64,000 nucleotides of DNA from Solea solea (GCF_958295425.1 NC_081150.1:7129001-7193000), one strand, 5' to 3'; counted from the stretch's first letter, positions 37,851 to 48,503 are shown. The notes: generated from the sequence alone by a model not told the origin. Program-made: numbers and translations.

Positions 37851-38518
37851 TACCACTGTGTGATCCCATACACTGTAGGTATTGATATGTGTTATTGTTT
37901 GCAGGGCTGCAACTAATGATTGTCTTCATAGTCCGTTCATCTGCAGATAAAATGCCACAAATATGTTTTGGCAAGTCCAGACCAAAACGACTAACTGCTC
38001 CTTTAAATGATTCGACAAATGTCAAGTGCTGAAAAACGACCGCAGACATCATTATCCAGCCAATTGTGAAAGGTTAGTCTATACAACAACAAAAAAACAT
38101 CACTACTTTTCTGGATCACATGATGACAACGTCAAAGAACCAGCGAGTTTCTGTCACATCATTCAAAGAAAAGAAATAATCCAGTTGCTGGATTACGACT
38201 ATGGACGAATGAGAATCTACACGCATGTGTCACACAATGACAACACATTTTCCAATGAGACACTGACAGGTCTGACACCAGTGAGCTCCATGTTCTATAG
38301 GACAGGACTTGCTCCTCCTGGCAGACTTAGAGCTTTTTGTGCAGCTACATGTTATCATTAACCCTATTAATAGAGTGTTGTTGTGAGGGCGATTATGAGC
38401 TTAGAAGGGGGAACCCCGGCTCACAGCCACCACTTTTAATTTTCTTCTACACATTCTAATCCAAAAGCCACATTGAACTTGAAAACAAGCCATATGTTCC
38501 TGGCCTTACCTGGCCAAT

Positions 38519-38558
38519 GCACACACACTAACACACACACACACACACACACACACAC
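38519..38558. repeat. (CA)n microsatellite
   Basis: CA run directly preceding the CA-flanked repeat at 38560. Confidence 0.9.
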
Positions 38559-38559
38559 G

Positions 38560-38790
38560 TATCTCTATACTTGTGAGGACATTCATACACTCAACTACAT
38601 GCCTTATCCTAACAAAGTTGTGAGAACCGGCTGAGATGTCCTCACAATGTCAAAACGTTGATGAAGTTGAACTCATATTTGAGCTTCTGCCTTATTAGGA
38701 CCAGGTTTTGGCCTCCACGAGGACTAGTGTTCCTGACAAGGTCAATGTTTATGCCAGAAAAGGTCCTAAAGAGGCAACAAATACATGCAC
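38560..38790 (+). repeat. CA-flanked repeat, both modules, copy 5
   Basis: 'acttgtgaggacattcatac' is followed by 'ttattaggaccaggttttgg' and 'gtttatgccagaaaaggtcc', with CA runs on both sides. It lies just inside the presumed pak5 intron near the leader exon. Confidence 0.65.
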
Positions 38791-39479
38791 ACACACACAC
38801 TCTGAGTCTGGTTGGCTGCAAGCAAAAAAAAAAATACATGCAGTGCGAATACATGTCTTGCACTGTCATCATCACTGACATACAGTGGAGCGGTGCTGCA
38901 GCAAAAGAGATGCTGTGACAGTGGGGGAATAAAGACATTATAGCAGCAAGAGAGATCCAAGTCCCTCAACTCAGCACTGGGCATCATCCACGCACTGAGA
39001 CCCCACTGTAGCTGCATGTTCAACCCACAGCCATCGACAACAATCCCTCGTGATTTAAGCAACAGTGACAGCCTCCAAGGAAACCGTGGCACAAACACAG
39101 GCCTCCACACACACAGTCTGCACGGGAGCATGCATAAGGTGTGATCATGCCCACCCAGTTCAATACCAAGGACAGCGGTCGACGCACGGAGGGAGCCTGA
39201 CAGCCATGACAACACATGATGACTTATTCTGTGCAAAGACGCATCGTAAGCAGCGACACTAACCTGCCCGGAATGACACTGCTGTTTTTCCACTGCAAGG
39301 CTTCAACCCGCAGACACAAACTACAGCCTTGCACACAAAAAAATCGCCTTTCCACAGCGGCTTCTTTCCCTCCTGCAAGAATCATCAGCAGCAGCAGCAG
39401 CAGCAACGACAGCTGCTACATTTCTAACCATTTGCACCGCGTCAAAGCGCATATGTCGCATAAAATGCTCCGGACTTAC

Positions 39480-39640
39480 CTGCTTGTGCTGGGGCTCGAG
39501 GAGCTCACATGTCCCGCCGCTTGTTTGTGTCTGTGACTGAGGATAGTGTTATTATGGTGGGCACCGTTAAGTGTCTGCCAGCGCCATGTTATTACCACAG
39601 TGAGTGGAGGACTGTGCGGGTTGTGTGCGCTACATCCGGG
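39480..39640 (-). other. pak5: Probable pak5 5'-UTR exon (non-coding)
   Basis: On the minus strand the sequence ends CCCAGCACAAGCAG|gtaagtccgg, a full-consensus donor at 39480. The surrounding 39.5-39.8 kb is GC- and CpG-richer than its neighbourhood, as expected for a fish promoter/first exon. The 5' limit is unclear. A long pyrimidine tract ending ctctctccaacag would act as an acceptor at 39641, making this an internal leader exon of 161 bases. Alternatively transcription starts within or upstream of that tract, up to about 39.8 kb. Three upstream ATGs are each closed at once: 39585-39567 (six codons), ATGTAG at 39635-39630 and ATGTGA at 39510-39505. Assignment to pak5 rests on strand and on the absence of any other downstream coding exon before 8.3 kb. 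Confidence 0.5.
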
Positions 39641-39829
39641 CTGTTGGAGAGAGCGAATGAGCGCAGAGCGGAGAGGGCGGAGAGGAGAGGAGGAGAGAGG
39701 AGGAGGAGAAGGGAGGAGAGCACCTGTGACAGCCAGCAGCAGCAGCAGCAGAGAGGAGGACTTCCACTCACATCCTTCACATCCACCCACACCTGAACAC
39801 ACAACCTGGGAACCACCTCCAACTAACTG

Positions 39830-39830
<1 letters not shown>
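39641..39830 (-). promoter_or_regulatory. pak5: Candidate pak5 promoter / pyrimidine-rich leader
   Basis: The minus strand carries a roughly 80-base C/T tract (39645-39725) beside a (CTG)n run (39735-39752). No TATA box is visible. The composition contrasts sharply with the AT-rich flanks. It could instead be the polypyrimidine tract of an acceptor for the exon below. Confidence 0.35.
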
Positions 39831-39861
<31 letters not shown>

Positions 39862-39984
39862 CATGTGCAGGTGCTTATCCTCAGTGTGAGAAATGTTGGA
39901 TTGTGCTTGAAATGCTTCAAAATGCAACTGCATTTCCTTAACAACAGACACTGACTCCTTCAAACACATGCAAAAGAAACATGT

Positions 39985-40235
39985 TGTTGTTTTACATCAC
40001 CTTGAGGATCTTGTTGGTATGGCCTGTATACTTTATGATATCTCTGTTTTACTCTCTTTTAATTACCTCCTTTTAACTTTTATATTCTGTTGTGGGTTTT
40101 ATATCTGGAATTGTCTTGTCTCTATGGAACTATTTGTCCTATCTATACCGCTATCTTGACCAGGACTCCCTGGAAGAAGAGATCTTGTATCTCAATAGGA
40201 CGTTCCTGGCTAAATAAAGACTAAATAAATAAATG
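39985..40235 (+). repeat. LINE 3' end (L2-like)
   Basis: The end reads 'cttgaccaggactccctgga', 'gatcttgtatctcaatagga' and 'ctggctaaataaagactaaa' with an AAAT-rich tail. This is the 3' terminus of a common fish LINE as I recall it. Upstream sequence is diverged and has no intact open frame. Confidence 0.6.
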
Positions 40236-40393
40236 AATAAACAACAAATAGGTATCTACCAAAAACAGTTTCCTTATTATATGAAGAAATAAAATAAATA
40301 TCAATAGATCAAAAGTTTACTCAACCACCGACCATGTGATGATGTTCAAAACCACTTGAACCACCTTTCCTAAATGATTGAATATGGCTGACT

Positions 40394-40786
40394 TAAAGGA
40401 ATACTTCACAGATTTGCATTTAGCTTTGTATTACTAGAATGTTTGGAAAAATTGTGCTTCCCAAGCTCAGTTTCCCCTGAGTTGAGAAATATCTTCATTC
40501 TTTTCTTTGTTACGTGTCCACCAGTGACACTTGGTCCTGTTAGCTTAACTGTTAGCAAAGATGGCGGACACTGTTTACATTCTGGGAATGAGCTCTCGTC
40601 TAAAAAGTGCAAAATTAGTGTTGCAGTTTCAAACATCGGACCAAGTGTCACTGGTATCCACGTAACATAAAAAAGAATGAAGATATTTCTGGACTCAGGG
40701 CAAACTGAGGTTGGGAAGCACATTTTTCCAAAATACTAGCCCTATTCTATACAAAGCTAAATGCTAATGGGTGAAGTATTTCTTTG
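40394..40786. mobile_element. Fold-back MITE with about 150-bp inverted arms
   Basis: The left arm runs from TAAAGGAATACTTCAC to 'cagtgacacttggtcc'. The right arm, on the minus strand, runs from AAAGAAATACTTCAC to the same 'cagtgacacttggtcc'. Shared blocks in both arms include 'gcatttagctttgtat', 'gaaatatcttcattctttt' and 'tgttacgtg'. The open frames on the two strands therefore encode similar peptides, an artefact of symmetry. The 'ttaaaggaatacttcac' end is typical of fish MITEs. I see no clear target duplication. Confidence 0.8.
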
Positions 40787-41019
40787 AAATAAAAGTGTGT
40801 TGTCATATAATTCCACTATTACAAAACATCATTTTACTTGTTCCTAACACAATACAATCTCTTTTCATGTGATATTTCGAGTATACATGTTTAGGAAATT
40901 TGTATAAATCTATAACTTACCAGAGCTTAAAAATGGACACTGACTGCTGATTTCCCACACAAATCACGGCTCATTCCACGTCATAAGTTCTTGGTTGGAA
41001 ACCAAATCTTATCAAAAGA

Positions 41020-41074
41020 AGGGAAAATATAAAAACTGCTGCTTGACCACAGCAGCAGTTTTTATATTTTCCCT
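41020..41074. other. Perfect 24-bp stem hairpin
   Basis: GGGAAAATATAAAAACTGCT followed by GC (41021-41042) is exactly complementary to 41052-41073, and one further pair on each side brings the stem to 24 bp. The loop is tgaccac. It lies 230 bases after the fold-back MITE. Such perfection suggests recent origin or selection. Confidence 0.8.
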
Positions 41075-44000
41075 GGTTATTATCTTGCCTCAGAATCAGA
41101 TAGATGTGTAAGTAGAACCTAAACCTGGTGTGAAGCCCTAATTAAGGTCATTAGTAACACCTGTGTTGGTCCTATCTAATGTCAAAAATGGCCACTGTGA
41201 AAAAAGGCCTATTACAACAGGTTTATTCATGATTTTAAGTTTTTGCATCACTGGATGGACATAGTAAAGTATAAAATACAAGATCCCATGGCATTATACA
41301 ACGATTAATTGGGGCAGTGTTTGTTTACAGTGGAAAACTCTGCTCTCATATACAATTTGTAGTATTTCCTTCAATTCTATTCACTTGGGAATTTCTATCT
41401 CGTACACACACAGAGACCTTAAAGTTTGATTTTGACACAGGGACAAAGATCTAAATATTAAAAATCATGTTTCATTCTCAACTAAACAGAGTCATCCCGC
41501 TATAAACTGCATCGTTATCTCCTGCTACTACAGAGTACAGGTCTATGACAGGCATGAGTGCGTGTAACTTAAGTGTTTTTGAAGTGAGGCCAGACACAGA
41601 CTATACAGCCCCAGAGCTTAGTGGGTCGTCCTCTGCCATCTCTGACATTACAGTCCTCATTAACATCCCCCTCTCTGTGTCTGACGTGCCATTTGTAGCA
41701 CACGGCTGGCTCTTACCCTGACTACGGCGAGTGAATGTTAAAAGTCAATTTCTCCCACTGCTGCAGAAGAGTCCTTATGTCTGACTGTTTGGCTTAGTGT
41801 GGGGGGGGGGGGGGAGAAGATGACAGAGGACACAGAGCACCCATTATTATAGCAGGCCTAGCTCCTCTGTGTTGTTAAACATAGGGATCATTGAGGGAGG
41901 TGCCGTAACATGTCCTCCGACTCAAGCCTTCTCCATTTTTGCCACTACAGTGAGAAATCCTGCCAACAAAAATCAACCAGAAGTTAATTTCTCCTCTTAA
42001 AATACATGCAACATCTAACCATACTGTATATAGAGATGTTTGCGAGAGTGGACATCCAGTTTCCATGTTGACACATTCTCCCCAACCAGATCTATTTCCT
42101 GCTCCAGTGATTTGTCTTGTTGTGATGATGCTGCTCGCACCATGCTGCCTCCCTGTCACCCATAAATCCTCATGGGAAATGCGTGAGCGCAGACTACAAG
42201 CGTTGGAAACGCCCCCTCTGCTCAGGACTACACTCTTATTATGGCCTTTAATGACAGCCACATCTGTCCTGCACATACAGTAAATATTATGTGTATTAAA
42301 GATGGTGTCTAGACTAGGATAGTACGTGGAAGGCCAGAGAAAGCTTCTGTATTATGTGCTTTGCATATTGCTTAAAAATAAACCTGTGTTTTTACAAACA
42401 ATTTACCAGTTATAGACTCACCTGACACCTGACCCCCAAATATAACACTTGACTATCAATTAGTCGCTGGAATATGTAACATTTTTTTTAGTAATTTTCT
42501 TAAAAGCTTCGGGGGAGAGTGAAAGCACCCACTTTTCATTTTAGGAAATTTGGTTTGCTGGCAGACGTTAACACGCAGGCCACATGAATCCAAATCAATA
42601 TTTGAGGACATAAAAGTGATATAAAGAGTATACATGAAGAATGAGTGATGAAAAATGGCCTAATCAAGCTCAAAAATATATACAAATCACTCAAAGCTTT
42701 TAAGATGCAAAGTAAGATTGGACACTGACATGTAAAATACAAGTCCTTCCTGGTAAAGATAAGGGTTACAGAGATGCTGTGCAATTAAGATAAAGTATTC
42801 TCTTGGTTTAAAGTCTCATGTTAGTTTTCCTTCATGGAACATGAACCAAAATGATTGTAACACCGTTGTGAGAGTTATTACCCCCATCTAGTGGTGGATT
42901 GTGGTCGTGCGCACCTTACTACAATGAATCCAACAGTAACCTGTCTGAGTTGCTGCTGTTTGTGCATGAAACACAAGCCAAACACATCTATATCATCCTT
43001 TGTGATATTACAATGACCTCTAGAGCTCCGGATGTGATGATGATTTTAATACAGAGAGAGAGAGAGAGAAAGAGAAAGAGATACTCCTGCTACAACGTGC
43101 TGCTGTCCCCATGGCAACTGCAGCAATATTATTTTCTTTGAAACTATCAAGCACACTCTTACACACGCTCTTTGATTGTATCTCTCGTGTTCTCTCACTC
43201 TTTGAAAACACAAAAGCGTCTTTAGTAGGGAATTTTTTTTTCCCCCTCTGGGCTGTCAAATATCCACAGGTTATTCAAAGAAAAATACTCCCTTTTTACA
43301 GGGTTAACCACCTGAAATGTCACCTATTTGGGGGGATGACTTGTTCCTTTATTCTTTAACCATCCTATAATTTTGTCTTTAATTTTCAGGAAAGTGTGAA
43401 AAGGGCGGGATAAGGGGAGATAAGGAGGTTTCTGCTTACGAGTGTTGGAACGGGGCCCAGAGCTTATCAGAGGCTAATGCCTCCACTGTTGCTTCAGAAG
43501 AATCCAGCCCCTGCCAGAATACTCTCTTCTGCCTAACAGCAGCACATCTCACCGTTGTCTCATTGGTGAAAACTTCAGAAGGAGATCTCCTGCAAGTGAC
43601 GTACAACTAAACATGAACAAAATGAGCAGGATTGGTGAGACTTGTCTCCTGACACTGTTTTTGTCCGATTTATTTTGATGTTTTCTGTTTTGGAGAAATC
43701 AATCTCTAAACTCCATATAGAAGTCATTTTGTTACAAATATAAATGCTGGTCCCATCGTAGGTCAGACATTTTGTCTCCAGAGTGGAGTTTGAGCTTCTG
43801 CTGAGCTCTGTTTATCTACAAAATGTCCCTGAGACACAGTTTCAGGTTGTGCTGATCTAGGTTCTTGCAAGCAGAAATACAAGTTTCTCCAGTAGTTTGG
43901 TCATGAGGTCTAACTTCAAAGCAGTGGGTTTTTTTGGCCACATGGGGGCAGCGAAACAAACATCAAACACAGGAAAGACACTTTATCATCTTTTTTTTGT

Positions 44001-46424
44001 CATGGACCCTGCACAGATGGAGCCTGTGTGCACCTGCTCTTCTGTCCTCTGACCAGGTAAGGGTCCATTTTGAAAGGTATTTGTATTCATTTCATTTTCT
44101 AATTTTATATTTTACCTTTTACGAGTCCCATAGCATCAATTCTCAATCAAAAAAAGTGTGTAATACTGCTCAAAAAATACATTTAAGTTGTGTTTTCTGT
44201 CATACAGCAGTACATTTTTCACTCAGTTCATTTGTAGGAACATACTGTGACTATTAAACATCTGCACGAGTGTTTGGGTTATTAAAATGAACACATTTAA
44301 CATGATTTGCCACTGTTTGTCTTTATCAGCCTGTTTTAGTGCATATTTTTAAGGACACAAAAGTCTTTATGTCTTTAAGTTTTTATGATTGAGGGAGGTG
44401 GACGTCTGCGTGCAGTGGAACTGCTTTCAGTGAATAGAATAACTGAAATGTCCCTCCAGCTTCTACATTTCGCTGTTCTGGAAAAATAGCAGAAACAGCA
44501 AATACAGTGAGAGGAGGAAACAACCAACTCCCAATATTTGCTTTACAGCAGTGGATGAACACACATAAAGGTGTGTTTTTTCTTTTTAGCAACTCTTTGA
44601 AAATGCAGTTAAATTGTGTGCTACATGTCAATGTAAACCTAACTAAAGTAATGAATTATTTTAATTCATAACTATGAAGTGGGCCCTTAAATGTCTGTGC
44701 ACACCACTGCCTTTAATAGTAAACAGTTGCATGTGAACACATCCAGAAGACAAACACATTTAGTCACTTCCTAATCACTTGCTTGTTCCTGATTTCCCTC
44801 GTGTGATATGTACAGTCTTATTCCTTGTTTGCCACTATGAAGACAAAGAGAGCAAGTATTAAAAGTTTGCCTTGTAACAGCTTGTAGGAGATCTCATCGT
44901 CCCAGATGCTCAGTTGAACAGATTTGATTACTGCTACTTAAACTAAAACACTCACAGAGAGAGAACAGGAGGCTTCCATTTCCCCAACTGTCTCCTGTGT
45001 GTGTGTGTGTGTGGGGAATTTAATAATTGAATTATCATCTATTTATGTGGAATGTGTCATATCACATTTCTCTGTGTTAATGTAACCGAATGTTGTCTAC
45101 AGGATAACTGAAAATGCAGGGCATCTGCTTTTTATTATCCCTCACACACATTTCCAACCTTTAATACACTGATTATGTTGTTTCTTTATTGAGTAAATGA
45201 TCATCACACTTAATTATTTATATGGAATGATGAGTAAAGTGTGGGTAAAAGATGCTCTTCATTTTCTGTTTACAGATAAACACAAAGATCCAACAGAAAG
45301 GCGCTGAATTCTTTGAGGGTTATTATCTCTGCATTCTGAGACGCTTTCTGCCGTTTCTGACATTTTCAGCTCAGGTGACGGCTGATCTAATAACGGTGTG
45401 AGGACAATCACCACAACTGTGTGACGCCAACGTATGCGACTGTTATTTGTTATGAAGTTGCTGCCGTGGAGACTCATGTCATTTGACCCTGACGTCGCTC
45501 TTTTTGTTTAACAGACGTGAAGCGGTACTGGAACAGGTTGGAGGAGATCCGATGTATCATGCCGAGATAAATATGAAATCTGAAGTGTGAATTAACCTGG
45601 GGGTGAACTCTGCGGTGTGGATGAGTGGGAGTCACAGCGGTGAACCCTGACTTCTCTGTCTATCTGCTGTAATTGTGTTACTATAGTGAAGCCCAGACTG
45701 ATGCCACATGTGAGACAGTCCCATGACTTTTCAACGGTGAAGTGAGCCATTAACACAAAAACAGATCATTGTGCTGTCAGTGGATAGTTTGGGTATAAAA
45801 AAATGGGAAAGTCATCCCCCTCCACCACCACCATCACCACCATTCCCCTCTCTCTTTCTCATCACCGTCACACATTGCTCACTTATGGAGGAATGTTGAG
45901 TCTCTGTGGATAATAAAGACCTGTTTTATATGAAAAATGCCCAGAATAATACACAATATAAACAAAATAATTGCCTTAACTTGTCTTAGAGATTCCACAT
46001 GATTTCATATGATAGCTTTAAATGAGCATTTATCTCTTCTGTATCTTTTAATCTCTCTTCTTCCTCATCTCAATCCCCTATTTTCATCCTATTTTCACCC
46101 CAACTAGTGGATATAATATGGGTTAGGGTTCTCTGATATGTGCATGTTGATTTGGTGCAAACAGAAATAAAGTTAAACTAAATGAACTAACTAAGTCTAA
46201 TGGCCTTTATTTTTGTTTTAAAGACCAGTGTAACTTTCCCACTTTATGTTTAAATCTTTTGAGGAAAGACATAACATGAACCCAACCAAACAAAAAAAAA
46301 TCAGTTTTACATTTTAAATGAGAGGGTAACTTATTGCTCGCCACATATATGACCCGTCATTGTGCCGTGTAAGGATGTGGCATGTCTCTCTGATGAGGTG
46401 AGGAGTGACTGGAGTGTCTGGGTC

Positions 46425-46432
46425 TATAAAAG
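46425..46432 (+). promoter_or_regulatory. lgals3: TATA box of lgals3
   Basis: TATAAAAG lies about 30 bases upstream of the presumed transcription start near 46455 and 92 bases before the exon 1 donor. Confidence 0.6.
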
Positions 46433-46454
46433 ACAGTTGCTTTGTGTTGGACAG

Positions 46455-46524
46455 ATTCACCTAACCCACACCACAGCCTGCAGCCCTGCTCCTCTGTGCA
46501 CCTGAGGACTTAAGACAAGAAAAG
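46455..46524 (+). other. lgals3: lgals3 exon 1 (5' UTR)
   Basis: The start is inferred from the TATA spacing. The end is the donor agaaaag|gtaaat at 46524/46525. There is no ATG in it, matching the non-coding first exon of vertebrate galectin-3 genes. Confidence 0.55.
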
Positions 46525-46896
46525 GTAAATTCTGCTCTGCATTGTAACTGTGGCAGCTCATACGTAGCCACATCATATTTGTTAATATTTCCAAGAATCA
46601 GAAACAAAGAAGTTTTTTGACATTTCACATTTGCATTGTCTGGACTGATGTCCTGCTGTTGATCAAATAATATCCTAATACACTGTATGATTATAACTCT
46701 GAATGCATAGAATAATATTGGTGTTCATGTGGTCAAAAATGAAGCTTCTGAAAAGTCCTATACTTTAAAAACTTGCATAAAAAACTGCATAATTACAACA
46801 TTACCTTATGTATTTGCCATCCATGACTAAATTATGAAGTAATGACTAGTAAAAAATGATCTGTGTTCATTTGTATTTCTTATATTTAAATCCTCT

Positions 46897-46944
46897 GAGC
46901 GGAATGTGCAGTCACAAGAATCGTTGTGATTGCACATTCCTCTC
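46897..46944. other. Hairpin in lgals3 intron 1
   Basis: GGAATGTGCAGTCACAA (46901-46917) pairs with 46924-46940 over 17 bp with a single G-T wobble; the loop is gaatcg. GAG/CTC outside adds three pairs after one mismatch. The shape is like a short microRNA precursor, but no known family was recognised. Confidence 0.7.
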
Positions 46945-47288
46945 TAACTGCACATATGACTGAGAGTCATTGTGTCATCATGTTTCTCTCACAGTGTTTT
47001 CTGTTGTCGTCATTCTATTAGTCCACACCATGGCGTCCACTAACCTCTACTAAACAAGATATAAGTCTATGTGGAGAGACAATCATCTACTGGAGAACTA
47101 TTCTATCAGTGTCTGTAGCATTAAAAATCAACTTAAATAGTTTAATAACTAAGGATTTTGATGTCCCATAATGTGCCATTTCCATTTTCTCTCATCTCCT
47201 GACTCAAATCCGTGTTTGTTTTCTGTCTGTTTTGTGTTTTGAGACAAAAATTATGTCAAATAAATTGGTTTTGATCTTGTTGTGACAG

Positions 47289-47299
47289 GCAGCATGAAT
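47289..47299 (+). CDS. lgals3: lgals3 exon 2, start codon exon (coding 47294-47299)
   Basis: The acceptor tgttgtgacag| precedes 47289 and the ATG (47294-47296) has A at -3. The first donor AAT|gtaagt after 47299 leaves only Met-Asn, phase 0. A second donor CTG|gtaaga after 47335, also phase 0, would give 14 residues and a more ordinary 47-base exon. Another acceptor (gttttgag at 47242) could lengthen the 5' side. In human the equivalent exon encodes only six residues, so a very short coding part is normal here. Which donor is used cannot be decided from sequence. Confidence 0.55.
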
Positions 47300-47546
47300 G
47301 TAAGTATCTCGTCATATCCTCAGATCTCTACACTGGTAAGACTGACACAAATTATTCTCGCTACTCTTGTCTCTGCGTTTTTGCATCTAAATATAAAATG
47401 TTTCATTCCTTGCTTATGTTTGCAACTGCAAGTTGGTGTCCTCCATCCTTTCCACACTCTCTCTTCCCCGGATCTCTGTCCTTGCCCCTGACCCCACTCT
47501 CCCACCTTCCTCCCCCTCTCCTCCTCCTTCTCCCTCTCCCTCTCAG

Positions 47547-48185
47547 CCCTCTGATCCTCTCTGTGGCAGCTGCCCGTCCACTGGTTCTGCCCCACAGACT
47601 AACAGCCTTTGGCCCGGCCTGACACCATCTGTGACTCCATTCCCCGCGTGGCCGGGACAGCCCACCCAGCCTGCACCGTGCTGGACTGGCCAGCCAAACA
47701 CACCGTGCTGGCCTGGGACACAACCAGCTCCGGTCTCTGTTCCTGCACCAGTTTCATATCCAGCCTCAACCCAAGTTATGTCACCAGCTCCTGTACCAAC
47801 CACTGTCATCACCACAGCTCCAGCTCCAACTGCCTTTCCAGTTCCAGCCCCAGCTCCAGTGCAGCCCTGCGGGCCTTGCTGGCCAGGCACCCAGTACCAA
47901 CCTACACAGTTCCCAGCTCCAATTCAAGCTCAGATCCCTGCTCAAGTCCCAGCTCCAACTCTAGTCCCAGTCCCTACACTTGCTCCTGTTCCTCCTCCCA
48001 CTCTTGCTCCTGTTCCTACTCCTGCTCCCGTTCCTGCTCCTCGTCCTGCTTCCACCGTCAATCCACGCGTACCAGGATGGCCTATCCACCCCAGTTGGGC
48101 TGGTTGGCCAGGCCAGCCTGGATGGCCGGGCCAGAATCCATCCATGATGCCTACACACTGGATTCCACCCACATCTGGGCCTCTA
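47547..48185 (+). CDS. lgals3: lgals3 exon 3, Pro-rich N-terminal tail (213 codons)
   Basis: A long pyrimidine tract ending ctctctcag gives the acceptor, and the donor is CTA|gtaagc. The exon begins PSDPLCGSC, which aligns with LHDALSGSG at the start of human exon 3 and supports this border. It then has PAWPGQP and two CWPGTQ blocks, a long middle of PAPVP, PAPT and LAPVP hexads, and ends with WAGWPGQPGWPGQN. Trp-Pro-Gly motifs replace the Tyr-Pro-Gly of mammals. At least six Cys lie in the tail, which in human galectin-3 has none. No membrane segment or signal peptide. Confidence 0.88.
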
Positions 48186-48280
48186 GTAAGCAAGAAATCT
48201 CATTTATCTTCCAATGTTTTTGGTTGTCAGGTTGTTTTATGGATCTTCCCTAACTGTTTTGCTTCTTTTTTTTTTTTTAG

Positions 48281-48369
48281 AGTGTGCCATACAACTTGAA
48301 CCTGGCCCGTGGAGTGTATGACAAGATGATGATGACCATCTTGGGTCATGTGAAACCTAATGCTAAAAT
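48281..48369 (+). CDS. lgals3: lgals3 exon 4, start of lectin domain
   Basis: Acceptor after a T-run (tttttttttag|agtgtgcc), donor AAAAT|gtaagt. It encodes SVPYNLNLARGVYDKM and TILGHVKPNAK; compare human VPYNLPLPGGV and ITILGTVKPNAN. It forms the first strands of the jelly-roll lectin fold. Phase 0 in, phase 2 out. Confidence 0.92.
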
Positions 48370-48503
48370 GTAAGTTTGTGTTTGATGGTGTGCTGCTGTA
48401 ACCCTTCATACCCTGACTGTAAATAGTGGTTATTTGAGTTATTTTAGACTTTTTTTTTCCTCTACAAACCCTACAGAATGTTGTGCTTGGTAGATTATTA
48501 GAT

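Larger units (their letters stand above)
8300..39479 (-). other. pak5: Probable pak5 intron 1 (about 31 kb)
   Basis: Between the CRIB exon and the presumed leader exon no other coding exon could be supported on either strand. The stretch holds transposon relics (Tc1, SINE/LINE tails, MITEs, a decayed reverse transcriptase), microsatellites and several long hairpins, listed separately. Open frames in it are short, often built on CA or TA repeats, and carry no recognisable domain. A very long first intron before the ATG exon is plausible for this gene class. The assignment depends on the leader exon truly belonging to pak5. Confidence 0.5.
39831..46424. other. Intergenic stretch between pak5 leader and lgals3
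   Basis: No exon, RNA gene or domain could be supported on either strand. It contains a short TA run, a LINE 3' end, a fold-back MITE, a perfect hairpin and a weak CTCF-like string (CCACATGGGGGCAG, 43938-43951). The remaining sequence shows nothing recognisable. Confidence 0.6.

Noticed and set aside
38766..39293. Minus-strand open frame of 175 codons
   Set aside because: It spans a CA repeat and GC-richer intronic DNA beside the presumed leader exon. No recognisable domain and no splice signals that fit.
46985..47055. 'accatggcgtccactaac' as the galectin-3 start
   Set aside because: The frame closes after seven codons and no donor follows in phase. The ATG at 47294 has proper splice borders.
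47609..48253. Second plus-strand frame and several minus-strand frames over the galectin-3 tail exon
   Set aside because: Byproducts of the repetitive Pro-rich coding sequence. The chosen frame alone joins the lectin domain in phase.
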